A stretch of DNA of 64,000 nt from JABWCE01 sp964617955 (lineage in GTDB: Bacteria > Bacteroidota > Bacteroidia > NS11-12g > UBA9320), in assembly GCA_964617955.1 (NCBI GenBank), contig CAZTXB010000005.1, positions 144,939 to 208,938 on the forward strand. The letters run 5' to 3'. The first letter of the stretch is position 1. Each line of letters opens with the position of its first letter. The position numbers and the translations under genes are program-made. The notes under the pieces were generated by a model. The model was not told where the DNA came from. It ran no database searches and was given only the letters and a program-made list of their open reading frames with translations. This document shows, one piece after another, positions 35,147 through 44,148 of the stretch.

Positions 35147-35979
35147 AGATAATTTTTGATAAAGTTTCGGAAAAATGCAGTAAGGCAACAACCCTTGCCT
35201 ACAGTACCAGTTTTTCATTGGGAATAAAATTTTTAAATCCCCGCTTTCACCATCCCATTTATGCCATTTATGGCTTTGTTAGGCTGGCCGACGAAATAGT
35301 CGACAGCTTTCATGACTTTGACAAGGAGTTGCTCATGAAAAATTTAAGGCAGGATACAGTTATGGCCATTGAACAGCAAATAAGTTTAAACCCCATTCTT
35401 AACTGCTTTCAAAAGGTGGTACATCAGTACCATATCGAATGGGAATTAATCGATACCTTTATTCAGAGTATGGAGATGGATTTAAAGGAAACACGACATA
35501 ACGAATCCTCATATAATCAATATATTTTTGGTTCGGCCGAAGTGGTAGGGTTAATGTGCCTGCGCGTGTTTACCGAGAAAAATTACGCCTTGTACAACGA
35601 GCTTAAGCCTTATGCCATGAAACTGGGTTCGGCCTTTCAAAAAGTAAATTTCCTGCGCGATTTCAAAGCCGATTATATGGCCCTTGGGCGTTCCTATTTC
35701 CCTTCTATAAATTTTGAAAAATTTTCTACTTTTGAAAAGGAAAAAATTCAATCGGAAATTGAAAAGGACTTTAAAGCTGCCCTCGTAGGGATAAAAAAAC
35801 TACCACCAAGTTCGCGCCGCGGAGTGTACCTTGCATATTATTATTATAAAAAATTATTTTTAAGAATTAGAAGGAAATCGGCCGAGCAGGTGTTATCTCA
35901 TCGCATTCGAATAAATGATGTGAATAAAGTAACTTTGATGTTTAAATCGCTTCTGCGCCACCAACTCAATATGTTATAA
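35143..35979 (+). CDS. crtB: Phytoene synthase CrtB
   Basis: Condenses two geranylgeranyl diphosphates into phytoene, the first carotenoid step. 278 residues. The aspartate-rich metal motifs are visible: YGFVRLADEIVDS (DExxD) near 50 and NFLRDFKADYMALGRSYFP near 168 (second Asp-rich region). ATTLAYSTSFSLGIKF at the N terminus is the usual substrate-pocket strand. The start lies inside the last codons of crtI (ATGA overlap, 35143-35146), so the pair is translationally coupled. Confidence 0.92.
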   Translation: MKIIFDKVSEKCSKATTLAYSTSFSLGIKFLNPRFHHPIYAIYGFVRLADEIVDSFHDFDKELLMKNLRQDTVMAIEQQISLNPILNCFQKVVHQYHIEWELIDTFIQSMEMDLKETRHNESSYNQYIFGSAEVVGLMCLRVFTEKNYALYNELKPYAMKLGSAFQKVNFLRDFKADYMALGRSYFPSINFEKFSTFEKEKIQSEIEKDFKAALVGIKKLPPSSRRGVYLAYYYYKKLFLRIRRKSAEQVLSHRIRINDVNKVTLMFKSLLRHQLNML

Positions 35980-36002
35980 GCAGCTTCCTACCCTACAATA
36001 AT

Positions 36003-36458
36003 ATGAAAAATGCAATCATTCTTTTGTCGGCTTTTGTAAGTATGGAATTTATGGCCTGGTTTACTCATAAATATGTGATGCATGGCTTTCTGTGGTTTTT
36101 ACACGCCGACCATCATCAGCGAGATGATAAACAGTTTTTTGAAAAAAATGATGCCTTCTTTTTAATATTCGCTACACCCGGCATTCTCTGTCTCTATTTG
36201 GGCTATCCCGATTATTCCGCCTTGTTTTGGGTAGGACTCGGCATTACCCTTTATGGATTCGCTTATTTTCTGGTTCATGATATTTTTATACATCAACGCT
36301 TTAAGGTATTTAAAAACAGCGACTCCACCTATCTGAGGGCCATAAGAAAGGCGCATAAGGTACACCATAAAAGCCTTGGTAAGGAAAATGGAGAGAGCTT
36401 TGGGATGCTTTCAGTGCCTGTTAAATATTTTATTGAAGCTTTTCGAGCTAAAAAATGA
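36003..36458 (+). CDS. crtZ: Beta-carotene hydroxylase CrtZ
   Basis: A membrane non-haem di-iron hydroxylase that adds 3- and 3'-hydroxyls to beta-carotene. The 151-residue length is typical of the short CrtZ form. The histidine boxes are HKYVMH, HADHH, HDIFIHQRF and KAHKVHHK, within three or four hydrophobic helices. It lies between crtB and the cyclase, whose start it overlaps by four bases (36455-36458). Together these four enzymes predict zeaxanthin as the end product. Confidence 0.9.
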   Translation: MKNAIILLSAFVSMEFMAWFTHKYVMHGFLWFLHADHHQRDDKQFFEKNDAFFLIFATPGILCLYLGYPDYSALFWVGLGITLYGFAYFLVHDIFIHQRFKVFKNSDSTYLRAIRKAHKVHHKSLGKENGESFGMLSVPVKYFIEAFRAKK

Positions 36459-37156
36459 AGCCCCTTTATCTCCTCATAGATATTGGAAGTCTGCTTTTTC
36501 CCCTGATATTCTCTTTTCATCCCAAACTTAATTTTTATAAAAAATTCAGGCCCTGCCTCAGCGCCATAATAACCATGCTGATTCCATTCGTTATTTGGGA
36601 TATTTATTTTACAGAGCTTGGAGTTTGGGGCTTTAACAGCAAATATTTGCTTGGCTATCAAGTGTGGAATTTGCCTTTTGAAGAAATTCTCTTTTTCATT
36701 TGCATTCCCTTTGCCTGCCTTTTTACATACCACTGTTTTAAAATTCTATACACCAAACCTGTTTTTAAAAAAATTGAACCCTATGTTTCCTTCACACTCT
36801 TTATTTTGCTGGGTTTCTTTGGTTTTGGAAACGCCTCCAAACTCTACACTTTTTATACTTTTATTTCTCTTTTGGCCTTCCTCCTACTCTTAAAATTTTG
36901 GATTAAAGTTCACTGGCTAAACCGTTTTTATTTTACTTACCTCATTCTTATTTTTCCATTTTTTATAGTGAATGGTATTTTAACCGGCACAGGCCTTGAA
37001 GAGCCTGTGGTGTGGTATAACGGTCATGAAAATTTGGGCGTACGTTTATTGAGCATACCCATCGAAGACCTCTTTTATGGCATGTTGCTCATACTCGGAA
37101 ATGTCTTTTTCTTCGAACTTTACGATGCGCTTCATAACAAAAAACAAGTTGATTAA
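36455..37156 (+). CDS. Lycopene beta-cyclase, CrtYcd-type fused form
   Basis: A membrane protein of 233 residues with seven hydrophobic helices, made of two related halves. Each half has the lycopene cyclase domain signature: PFEEILFFICIP at ~78-89 and PIEDLFYGMLLI at ~206-217. This is the fused CrtYc/CrtYd type found in actinobacteria, archaea and many Bacteroidota, not the CrtY or CrtL oxidoreductase type. It cyclises both ends of lycopene to give beta-carotene. It is the last gene of the cluster, and the cluster has no crtW ketolase. Confidence 0.88.
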   Translation: MKPLYLLIDIGSLLFPLIFSFHPKLNFYKKFRPCLSAIITMLIPFVIWDIYFTELGVWGFNSKYLLGYQVWNLPFEEILFFICIPFACLFTYHCFKILYTKPVFKKIEPYVSFTLFILLGFFGFGNASKLYTFYTFISLLAFLLLLKFWIKVHWLNRFYFTYLILIFPFFIVNGILTGTGLEEPVVWYNGHENLGVRLLSIPIEDLFYGMLLILGNVFFFELYDALHNKKQVD

Positions 37157-37209
37157 CCATTTTCCAACTCTAGAATCGATTTAAGGATTGGCCCTAAGTA
37201 GGGTTAGAA

Positions 37210-38256
37210 TTATAAATTTTTTATTCTAAACCCTATCACTGTTTTGGTGGGATCTGATTTCGAGAGTGAATTGAGCTCTATTTTATATAGAAAATTGCCT
37301 TGCGTTTTAATAACATACAATGGAAATTTTGAGATTTCCCAATCGTGATTCGCATTTAAAAATCGCCATGAACTGCCTATAAAAAACTGTTTGGAACTGT
37401 AATGGTATGCCTCCGCATCCCAAAAAGTAATCTCATCGAATTTGAGAGTGCTGTCGCACGCTATGGTTCTTCCATTTGTGTTTAACAGAATCATATCTTC
37501 CCAGCTGAAAGTGGTATCATTCGTTTGATTTTGACGTTTTGAGACTTTGGTCATACCGTATTGGGTAAATAATATATCCCACGAATGGATGTCCGGCTCA
37601 ATTTGAACCTGTTTGGCTTTATCATTAAAGCTTAGATAACTGTAATGCGCATTGTCGCTTTTTAAAATACTTACGGTGTCGCCTACAGGGTCGTCGAGCG
37701 TTCCATAACGAATTAAGTACCGGTGGTTGCTAAATCCAAGGACTTCCATTTTGCGATATCCAAATTCGTTTTGAATTCTCAAATAACCCAAGTCTATCAC
37801 ATAAGTGTAGCCAAAAGATTTAGGATCCGTAAAGGCAAAATCACCCCAATTACCAAGTGCCGATTCCATCTTCTCATTCACTAACACATCCGTTTCCCAC
37901 CTCGTTAAATCCTTGAGGTTTATGGCATCTGAAAATTTACCCTGGTAACGTGAAATGTTCATATTTTTGGTGGTGTTTAAAAAAATCTGAAACTTGGCAG
38001 CTCCATTGCAAAATTTTAAATCCCAATCTACAATTCTATTCGACTTTACAATTTTTCGATTAGCCAAATTGTAATAATGTGCAGCTAAATTCTCTACGTC
38101 GATGGTGATACTCTCCTGAGAGGCTTCAGGAATCGGAGGCATTGGGTGCTCAGGGTCGGCGCAGGAACAGAACACCATCAGACCTAAACCCAGAAGCCCC
38201 GATTGAAATATTCTTGACAGGTTCAACTTATGTAGGTTCAAAAAGTAAAAGCACAT
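37210..38256 (-). CDS. HmuY-like lipoprotein
   Basis: 348 residues beginning with a lipoprotein signal (GLGLMVFCSC lipobox). The body resembles HmuY-family proteins, surface or secreted haem-binding lipoproteins of Bacteroidota: IVDWDLKFCNGAAKFQIFLNT, IHSWDILFTQYG and SWRFLNANHDWEI, with repeated W-D strands. In Porphyromonas HmuY delivers haem to the HmuR receptor. It is the last gene of the metal-transport operon, 38 bp after the TonB receptor, so it is probably the receptor's surface helper. Whether it binds haem here is uncertain; no obvious His pair is assigned. Confidence 0.68.
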   Translation of the reverse strand: MCFYFLNLHKLNLSRIFQSGLLGLGLMVFCSCADPEHPMPPIPEASQESITIDVENLAAHYYNLANRKIVKSNRIVDWDLKFCNGAAKFQIFLNTTKNMNISRYQGKFSDAINLKDLTRWETDVLVNEKMESALGNWGDFAFTDPKSFGYTYVIDLGYLRIQNEFGYRKMEVLGFSNHRYLIRYGTLDDPVGDTVSILKSDNAHYSYLSFNDKAKQVQIEPDIHSWDILFTQYGMTKVSKRQNQTNDTTFSWEDMILLNTNGRTIACDSTLKFDEITFWDAEAYHYSSKQFFIGSSWRFLNANHDWEISKFPLYVIKTQGNFLYKIELNSLSKSDPTKTVIGFRIKNL

Positions 38257-38294
38257 AGATTAAGGAATCAGGCCATAGCGCCCCTGTTTCAAAT

Positions 38295-40259
38295 TTAGAG
38301 GTTTATATTTAATTCTATAAAATAATTTGTCCCCCCTAAGAGTGGGGTTTTAAAAGGCTCCTGCTGAGTTGAGCCAATTACGCTTTCGTTTAAATAAAAA
38401 CTTGAAACCGATTTTATATTAAAGATATTTTTAACCCCTAGTCGTATTAACAAACTGCTTTTGTTAAATTCTTTCTCAACGATGGCGTCTGCCAAATAAT
38501 AGGGGTTTAGAAAATAAGTGTTGATATTTCCGTTGGCTTCCAACAACATATAACCCCGCTCGGAGGTTAATTTACTGATATAGAAAATTTTTGCTCCTTG
38601 TTCAGGCCATTTAAGGCCAAGACTGGAATAAAGCTCTGAATAAAACAGTTGCTTGTCGAAGAGGTTCGCGAAATAGTTGTTACCTGTGAATACACCCCTC
38701 ACATTCACATCGATATAACGGTTTTCATACGCTAGGTTTATGCGCGTACCAATGGTTTTTTTTTCACTGATGTTTTTGTGAATTAATCTCCCCGGACTGT
38801 ATTTATCGTTAACCAACTCTATTCCATTCTTAAAAAAATAATTAAAAAAACCCGCCTCTACTTGGAATGTCTTTTTTTGCAACGACAGCGAATAATGATA
38901 CGACATCACGCTTTCATCAGTGAGATTGAGGTTCCTTTTAATGCTATACCCATTCGTTAAATAGGTGGCAAACAATTGATCAAAGGTCGGAGCTTTGGTA
39001 CTCCTCGCTACCATAAATTTCAAACTGAGCAATGGGGAAAATCGGTAAATCGACTTTAAGTCCCAAAGCACCTTGGTTTTATACTTTGAAGTATAGGGCA
39101 GTCTTAAACCACCGTGTAAATTAAGGTTTTGAATGCCCTTGTAACTTAGGTTTATAAACAAAGCGGTGGTGGTATTTACCTGGTTAACATTTCTAACCAC
39201 CGGTTTGTACTTATCATTGGTGCTAGAAATATCGAAACCGGCCTGATAGTTCAGCGCCTTATTTTTGTCGCTTTGCGAAAGCACCCAACGGCTAAAAATA
39301 TAGGTATAGTGAATGGTGTCATTCAATGCTGTATCGTTTACCGGTATCTGTCGGGCTGAGAGTACATCCTTAAGCAGTAAAGTGTTGTGGCGACGATAAT
39401 CCATCAATTGAAGGTCGCCTTGCAAGGTGTAGTATTGGGTTAATTTTCCTTTTACACCGAAGTAGAGTGTATTGTTATTCGTTTTTATTTCACGGTCGTA
39501 AGCCCTTATGGTTTGCGGAAAAGGGTAACCCAATTGGGTTTTGTTTTCGTAAAGGTTATTAAATCCAATGGATACATCCATGTATTGTAAAACTTTATGC
39601 GAATAAAATATTTGGTTATTTACCCTGGTATAGGGCAACCAATGCAGAACCCTTCCTGAATCACTTCCCTGACGCCCTGCAAAGGCATCGACGGAAGATG
39701 AAAAGCGAAAGTAATCTTCGGTAGTACGCCTACCCAGATTTACGTTGCTATAAAAGCTGCCGGGATTATAGCCTTGAAATCTAAGGGTCGGCTTATAAAC
39801 CTTCATCTGAGTGGCTTTAGAGATAATATTTATGATGCCCATGATGGCGGAACTGCCATAAGATACCCCCTGTGGATTTTCTATAATTTCGATGCGGCTG
39901 ATGTTATCAAGCGGTATTTGTTGCAAATCCATTTCGTCGAATTGCACCGATCGAAAGGGCAGACCATCGATCAATAACAAAATATTGCCCTTCGAACTGC
40001 CATGCCACTGAAATTGCCATCCCTTGAGCGCATCGTATGAAAATATACCCCCCACCTCCATTAACAATATATCTTTCAAATTATTCGCACCCCTAAGCCT
40101 GATTTCCGATTCGGTGATAACCCTCGTGACATCGGCAAGGTCGTTTTGCTTTACTTTTTTAAACTGACCGGTTTCAAACCTTGCAATATCTGACGCCTTA
40201 CTTTGGGCCAGGAGCAGAGTAGGAAGCATAAAAAATAAAGAAAATATTAAGCGTTGCAC
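38295..40259 (-). CDS. TonB-dependent outer-membrane receptor of the metal operon
   Basis: An outer-membrane active importer of about 654 residues. A GTG start at 40259 gives an ideal signal peptide (MQRLIFSLFFMLPTLLLAQ); a TTG at 40286 is the alternative and would add nine residues. A plug domain follows (DVTRVITESEIRLRGANNLKDIL, LLIDGLPF, SRIEIIENPQGVSYGSSAIMGIINII) and then a barrel ending in LNINL. It lacks the carboxypeptidase-regulatory N-domain of the receptor at 8.6 kb. It is 72 bp after the second ABC permease and before the HmuY-like gene, which suggests it moves the same metal, or haem, across the outer membrane. Confidence 0.82.
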   Translation of the reverse strand: MQRLIFSLFFMLPTLLLAQSKASDIARFETGQFKKVKQNDLADVTRVITESEIRLRGANNLKDILLMEVGGIFSYDALKGWQFQWHGSSKGNILLLIDGLPFRSVQFDEMDLQQIPLDNISRIEIIENPQGVSYGSSAIMGIINIISKATQMKVYKPTLRFQGYNPGSFYSNVNLGRRTTEDYFRFSSSVDAFAGRQGSDSGRVLHWLPYTRVNNQIFYSHKVLQYMDVSIGFNNLYENKTQLGYPFPQTIRAYDREIKTNNNTLYFGVKGKLTQYYTLQGDLQLMDYRRHNTLLLKDVLSARQIPVNDTALNDTIHYTYIFSRWVLSQSDKNKALNYQAGFDISSTNDKYKPVVRNVNQVNTTTALFINLSYKGIQNLNLHGGLRLPYTSKYKTKVLWDLKSIYRFSPLLSLKFMVARSTKAPTFDQLFATYLTNGYSIKRNLNLTDESVMSYHYSLSLQKKTFQVEAGFFNYFFKNGIELVNDKYSPGRLIHKNISEKKTIGTRINLAYENRYIDVNVRGVFTGNNYFANLFDKQLFYSELYSSLGLKWPEQGAKIFYISKLTSERGYMLLEANGNINTYFLNPYYLADAIVEKEFNKSSLLIRLGVKNIFNIKSVSSFYLNESVIGSTQQEPFKTPLLGGTNYFIELNINL

Positions 40260-40331
40260 CAAATCATTTGCGGATTTCAACTCCAATATTATTCATTTTC
40301 GTTTAAATAAAGTGTGTTTATGCATTTCTTT

Positions 40332-41177
40332 TTACGGTACAATTATTTTGAGCCTCTTGAGTATCAAAATCAATGCAAATTGCAAGCCTATAAAAGCCGA
40401 TATGCACCCGGCAACTGACACATTCAACAGTTTGGCGGTATAATACCCCGCTAGGCTCGACAGTAAACCTGAAATCACCGCCACTACCAACATTTGATTG
40501 ATACTTTTCGACAAGAGCCATGCTGTGGCCGCCGGACCCACCAAAAATGCCACTACCAACACTGCCCCGACCGACTCAAAGCAAGTTACGGTGGTTAATG
40601 AAACCATCCCCATGAACAAATAATGCCAGAAAAGGGTATGCATCCCAATGGCAATGGCATAGTTTTGATCGAAGGTGATGGTAAAAAAGTTTCTTCTGCC
40701 TAACCATAGTATCACCGAAACCAATAGGAGGGATAAAAATACATTTAAGGTTTGTTGCGGTATTTTTACTTTAAAAAACTCTATTAAATCCAAGGGTACA
40801 TACACCAGCTCCCCGTAAAGCACGCAATCCTGATCCAAATCTACGTTCCAGATGGAGGTAACCAGGATTAAGCCAATTGCAAACAGTACGGTAAATGATA
40901 ATCCGATGGCGGCGTCCGATTGTAATTTTGCCTTTTTGTTGAACCACTCTATTAAAAAGGAAACGAACAAGCCGGCAAGTGCTGTTCCTAAAAGCAATGG
41001 AAAGCCCACCCTTTGTCCCGATATCATAAAGGCCAAAACAATTCCTGGCAATACGGCATGCGAAATGGCATCACCCACCATGCTCATTTTGCGAAGAACA
41101 AGAAAACAGCCTACTATAGCGCACAGGGTAGAGACCAACATGGCCGTTAGCAGTATGTAAAAATCAATGAGATTCAT
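40332..41177 (-). CDS. Metal ABC transporter permease (TroC/ZnuB family)
   Basis: An inner-membrane permease of 281 residues with about eight helices, of the ABC-3 family that moves Mn, Fe or Zn. Signatures include MSMVGDAISHAVLPGIVLAF near the N terminus and CFESVGAVLVVAFLVGPAATAWLLS. It starts inside the 3' end of the upstream fused permease (14-bp overlap), so the two permeases are made together and probably form a heterodimer. Confidence 0.88.
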   Translation of the reverse strand: MNLIDFYILLTAMLVSTLCAIVGCFLVLRKMSMVGDAISHAVLPGIVLAFMISGQRVGFPLLLGTALAGLFVSFLIEWFNKKAKLQSDAAIGLSFTVLFAIGLILVTSIWNVDLDQDCVLYGELVYVPLDLIEFFKVKIPQQTLNVFLSLLLVSVILWLGRRNFFTITFDQNYAIAIGMHTLFWHYLFMGMVSLTTVTCFESVGAVLVVAFLVGPAATAWLLSKSINQMLVVAVISGLLSSLAGYYTAKLLNVSVAGCISAFIGLQFALILILKRLKIIVP

Positions 41178-42435
41178 ATGGAATAGGTCTTTGATGTGGA
41201 TCCATTTTAGGATTGCCGAGTAGTTTTACCAATTCAACTTCTATTTCGTCCGTGATGTAATGTTCCATCAATTCGGCATTTTCATGCAGGTGATCTGATT
41301 TTAACTCCATCTGAGTGGATAAATAGGTCTCCCACAATCTGTGTCTCCTTACCACTTTACGCGCAATACGTTTTCCTTTTTCGGTGAGCTCAATGCGTCC
41401 ATTATCAAGGGTCGCCAATTGCTTCAAAAAACAGAGCATTGCACCTGTTACCATTAAATTCTTTATCTTAAATTCGAGCTTGTTATGCTCTCCGTCGATT
41501 TCTGATATTTTATAAAGGTGCTTCAGGTAATTCTCTTCCCTGCTTTTTAGGTAAGTCGAAAAGTCGTTTACAAATCTCAAAAGAACTCCGCCTTTGTATC
41601 CGAATAAAATGGCCACAAACGCAAAACCTGCATTGACTAAAATTATCCAAGGACCGGTTGGAATACCCGGCTTGGTATAGGAAATAAAACTTCCAAAAAT
41701 TGCTGAAATTACACCAAAAACTGAGGCCAAAATCAAAATGCTTCTTATCTTTCTTACCCAAAAATTTGCGGCTACCACCGGAATAATCATCAAACCCGCC
41801 ACCAACAGTACCCCGGCCGCCTGAATACCGGCAGTAACCGACAATACGGTGAGAAAACTCAGGATAAAACGATACATTTTGGATTTGAATCCAGCTGCAT
41901 CTGAATATTCTTCATCAAAGGTGTAGAGCAATAAACCTCGTCGGAATACAACAATCGTGAGGAGTGTGACTATGAAGACCAATGCTAAAAAAATAACATC
42001 CGACTCGCTTATGCCGGCTGCCTTTCCCATGATAAAACTGTCTATTCCACTTTGGGCAGCGTTGCCGGTTTTTTGAATGGCAGTGAGTAAAATGGTACCT
42101 GTTCCGAAAAATACGGAAAGGATTAAAGCGGATGCGGTATCCGATTTAACAACTGAAATTTTTGGAATGTATTCGTTTAACCAAGAGGCTGCGAACCCAC
42201 TCATAAATGCCCCCATCAACAGAATGGGCATGTTTTTTTCACCCTGAAGTATAAAGGCTATGCATATACCCGGCAATACGGCATGGGAAATTACATCGCC
42301 TAAAATGGCGTTTTTTTTCAGGTAGATGTAGGTGCCGGTGAGTGCACAATTCACGCTGAGCAAGCAAACACCCATGAGCACCACATTGACTGAAGTGTCC
42401 TGAAATGAAAAAAACTGTAGCAAAAGCTCTCTCAT
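41164..42435 (-). CDS. Metal ABC permease fused to a DtxR/MntR-like domain
   Basis: 423 residues. Residues 1-275 are an ABC-3 permease (AILGDVISHAVLPGICIAF, AGIQAAGVLLVAGLMIIP). Residues 300-423 match the DtxR/MntR family: EENYLKHLYKI, then ELTEKGKRIARKVVRRHRLWE, HENAELMEHYI and LLGNPKMDPHQRPIP. Aligned to DtxR, His365, Glu369, His384, Glu388, Glu391 and His392 fill the positions of H79, E83, H98, C102, E105 and H106. Glu at the C102 position is the MntR-like form; the first ligand (M10 in DtxR, D8 in MntR) is Asn302. The span holding the DNA-binding helices is about six residues shorter than in DtxR and its recognition helix is poorly conserved. Chlamydial YtgCR has the same domain order. 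Confidence 0.88.
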   Translation of the reverse strand: MRELLLQFFSFQDTSVNVVLMGVCLLSVNCALTGTYIYLKKNAILGDVISHAVLPGICIAFILQGEKNMPILLMGAFMSGFAASWLNEYIPKISVVKSDTASALILSVFFGTGTILLTAIQKTGNAAQSGIDSFIMGKAAGISESDVIFLALVFIVTLLTIVVFRRGLLLYTFDEEYSDAAGFKSKMYRFILSFLTVLSVTAGIQAAGVLLVAGLMIIPVVAANFWVRKIRSILILASVFGVISAIFGSFISYTKPGIPTGPWIILVNAGFAFVAILFGYKGGVLLRFVNDFSTYLKSREENYLKHLYKISEIDGEHNKLEFKIKNLMVTGAMLCFLKQLATLDNGRIELTEKGKRIARKVVRRHRLWETYLSTQMELKSDHLHENAELMEHYITDEIEVELVKLLGNPKMDPHQRPIPYESH

Positions 42436-43206
42436 TTAAATTTTTACTGACTTTCCTTTTAATGCCAAATTCATTTTCGAGAGAATGGTTGGTTTACCTC
42501 CGAAGGCTTCCGAAATCTTTGACTCTTGGTACATTTCAGACATAGGGCCGCATCCTACCATTCGGGTATTTAGCAGAATGAGCCAGTCGAAATAATCCGG
42601 CGCTGAAACCAAATCATGATGTACCACCAGAATGGTTTTGCCTTCATTGCGCATCTGATGCAAAAGTTCTACAATGGCGGTTTCAGTAGTCGCATCTACT
42701 CCGGCGAAAGGCTCATCCATGATTAATATTTCAGGCTCCTGTGCCAGAGCCCTTGCAATAAATGTCCTTTGTTGCTGCCCTCCCGAAAGTTGAGAAATTT
42801 GCCTGTGCTTGAATGGCATCATGCCGGTTCTCTCCAGAGCCAGGTTTACTTTTTCAATGTCGCTCTTATTAAATCTGCCGAATAATCCTTTATGAGGAAA
42901 TCGTCCCATTTTCACCACATCTTCCACTGTGGCCGGAAAATCCCAATCAATGCTCTGTCTCTGAGGTATATACCCGGTTTTTTTTGAGGAGTATTTTGCC
43001 GGCAATCCTTGTATTTTTACCCATCCCTGTTCAGGTTTAAGCAAACCTAAAATGGCTTTGAGCAAAGTGGATTTGCCCGAACCATTCGGTCCCATGATTC
43101 CAACAATTTTATTGGACGGTAAACTGAAGTCGACATTCCAAATGGCCGGTTTTTTGTTGTAAACTACGGTCAGGTTATGGGCTTCAATAATGGGTACTGT
43201 CTCCAT
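42436..43206 (-). CDS. Metal ABC transporter ATP-binding protein
   Basis: The ATPase of the operon, 256 residues with all motifs: Walker A GPNGSGKST, Q-loop YIPQRQSIDW, signature LSGGQQQR, Walker B ILIMDEPFAGVD and the switch histidine in VVHHDL. Sequence and length match TroB/MntB/ZnuC-class proteins. It follows the binding-protein gene by 20 bp and ends exactly where the fused permease begins. Confidence 0.93.
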   Translation of the reverse strand: METVPIIEAHNLTVVYNKKPAIWNVDFSLPSNKIVGIMGPNGSGKSTLLKAILGLLKPEQGWVKIQGLPAKYSSKKTGYIPQRQSIDWDFPATVEDVVKMGRFPHKGLFGRFNKSDIEKVNLALERTGMMPFKHRQISQLSGGQQQRTFIARALAQEPEILIMDEPFAGVDATTETAIVELLHQMRNEGKTILVVHHDLVSAPDYFDWLILLNTRMVGCGPMSEMYQESKISEAFGGKPTILSKMNLALKGKSVKI

Positions 43207-43226
43207 TTTTATACTTATTTAATGCT

Positions 43227-44141
43227 TTATAAATCATTTAAATTGTCTACAAGTCTATTCACATTATGTCGAATCATACCCCTGTAAGTGCCTTCCGGCG
43301 TCCCTTCCTTTCCCATGGCATCGGAATAAATCATTCCCCCATTTTTTACTTCATGGTTGTTTCTGCGACAACTCTCAATCACTGCCATGAGCGATTTGGA
43401 AGAAACCGAACTCTCAATAAATACTGCAGGAATTTTTCTCCGGGTTACCAAGGTCACAATATCCGATATATCCCTCAACCCATATTCACTCATGGTCGAA
43501 ATACCCTGCAGCCCCAGCACCTCCATTTGGTATGCCTTGCCAAAATAGTTAAAGGCATCATGGCTTGTAATTAACACCCTTTGCTCTTTGGGAATGCTCC
43601 CAATTTGCCTCCTTACCCATTGGTGAAGCAAAGCCAGCGTGTCGCTATATGTCTTTAAATTTTTAATGTAATCTTCCTCATGAAGGGAATCAAACCTTTG
43701 AATAAACTTACCAAATCCTATTGCGCTCTCATTCCAGATAGACACATCGAACCAAAGGTGGGGATCGTAGACCTTGTGCTTCTTATCAGTCTGAATCCAT
43801 CTTTTTGGGTTTACCCCCGTTGATAAAATATAAACCGGCTTTAACTTTTTTAGGCTTTCAAGTGTTTCTGCTAATTTTCCTTCCAGGTGGAGCCCATTAG
43901 CAACAATTAAATCCGCCTCGTAAAATTTTTGTATATCTCCCTGGCTGGCCTTATATACATGGGGATCTACCCCCGATCCCATAAGAGCTGACACATCGGC
44001 ATGGTCACCCACAATGTTTTGAACCAGGTCTTTAACAATTCCCGTGGTGCAAAGTATTTTCATTTTTCCATTCTCCTGCTTCTTATCTGTGCAGGAATAT
44101 AAAAAAATAGCCACCAAAAGTAAATAAATTGGTAAACGCAT
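43227..44141 (-). CDS. Metal ABC transporter substrate-binding lipoprotein (TroA/SitA-like)
   Basis: A periplasmic metal-capture protein of the cluster A-I family, 304 residues from ATG 44141. The signal peptide ends in the lipobox LYSC. The four metal ligands of TroA are matched by His in GVDPHVY, His in YDPHLWFD, His in TSHDAFNYF and Asp in IYSDAMG. There is no long His-rich loop of the kind seen in ZnuA, which fits Mn/Fe better than Zn. A frame reading to TTG 44159 is excluded because its codons overlap the -7 element (TATCTTTG, 44149-44156, minus strand). A DtxR-type palindrome sits just upstream. Confidence 0.9.
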   Translation of the reverse strand: MRLPIYLLLVAIFLYSCTDKKQENGKMKILCTTGIVKDLVQNIVGDHADVSALMGSGVDPHVYKASQGDIQKFYEADLIVANGLHLEGKLAETLESLKKLKPVYILSTGVNPKRWIQTDKKHKVYDPHLWFDVSIWNESAIGFGKFIQRFDSLHEEDYIKNLKTYSDTLALLHQWVRRQIGSIPKEQRVLITSHDAFNYFGKAYQMEVLGLQGISTMSEYGLRDISDIVTLVTRRKIPAVFIESSVSSKSLMAVIESCRRNNHEVKNGGMIYSDAMGKEGTPEGTYRGMIRHNVNRLVDNLNDL

Positions 44142-44148
44142 CTTGATA

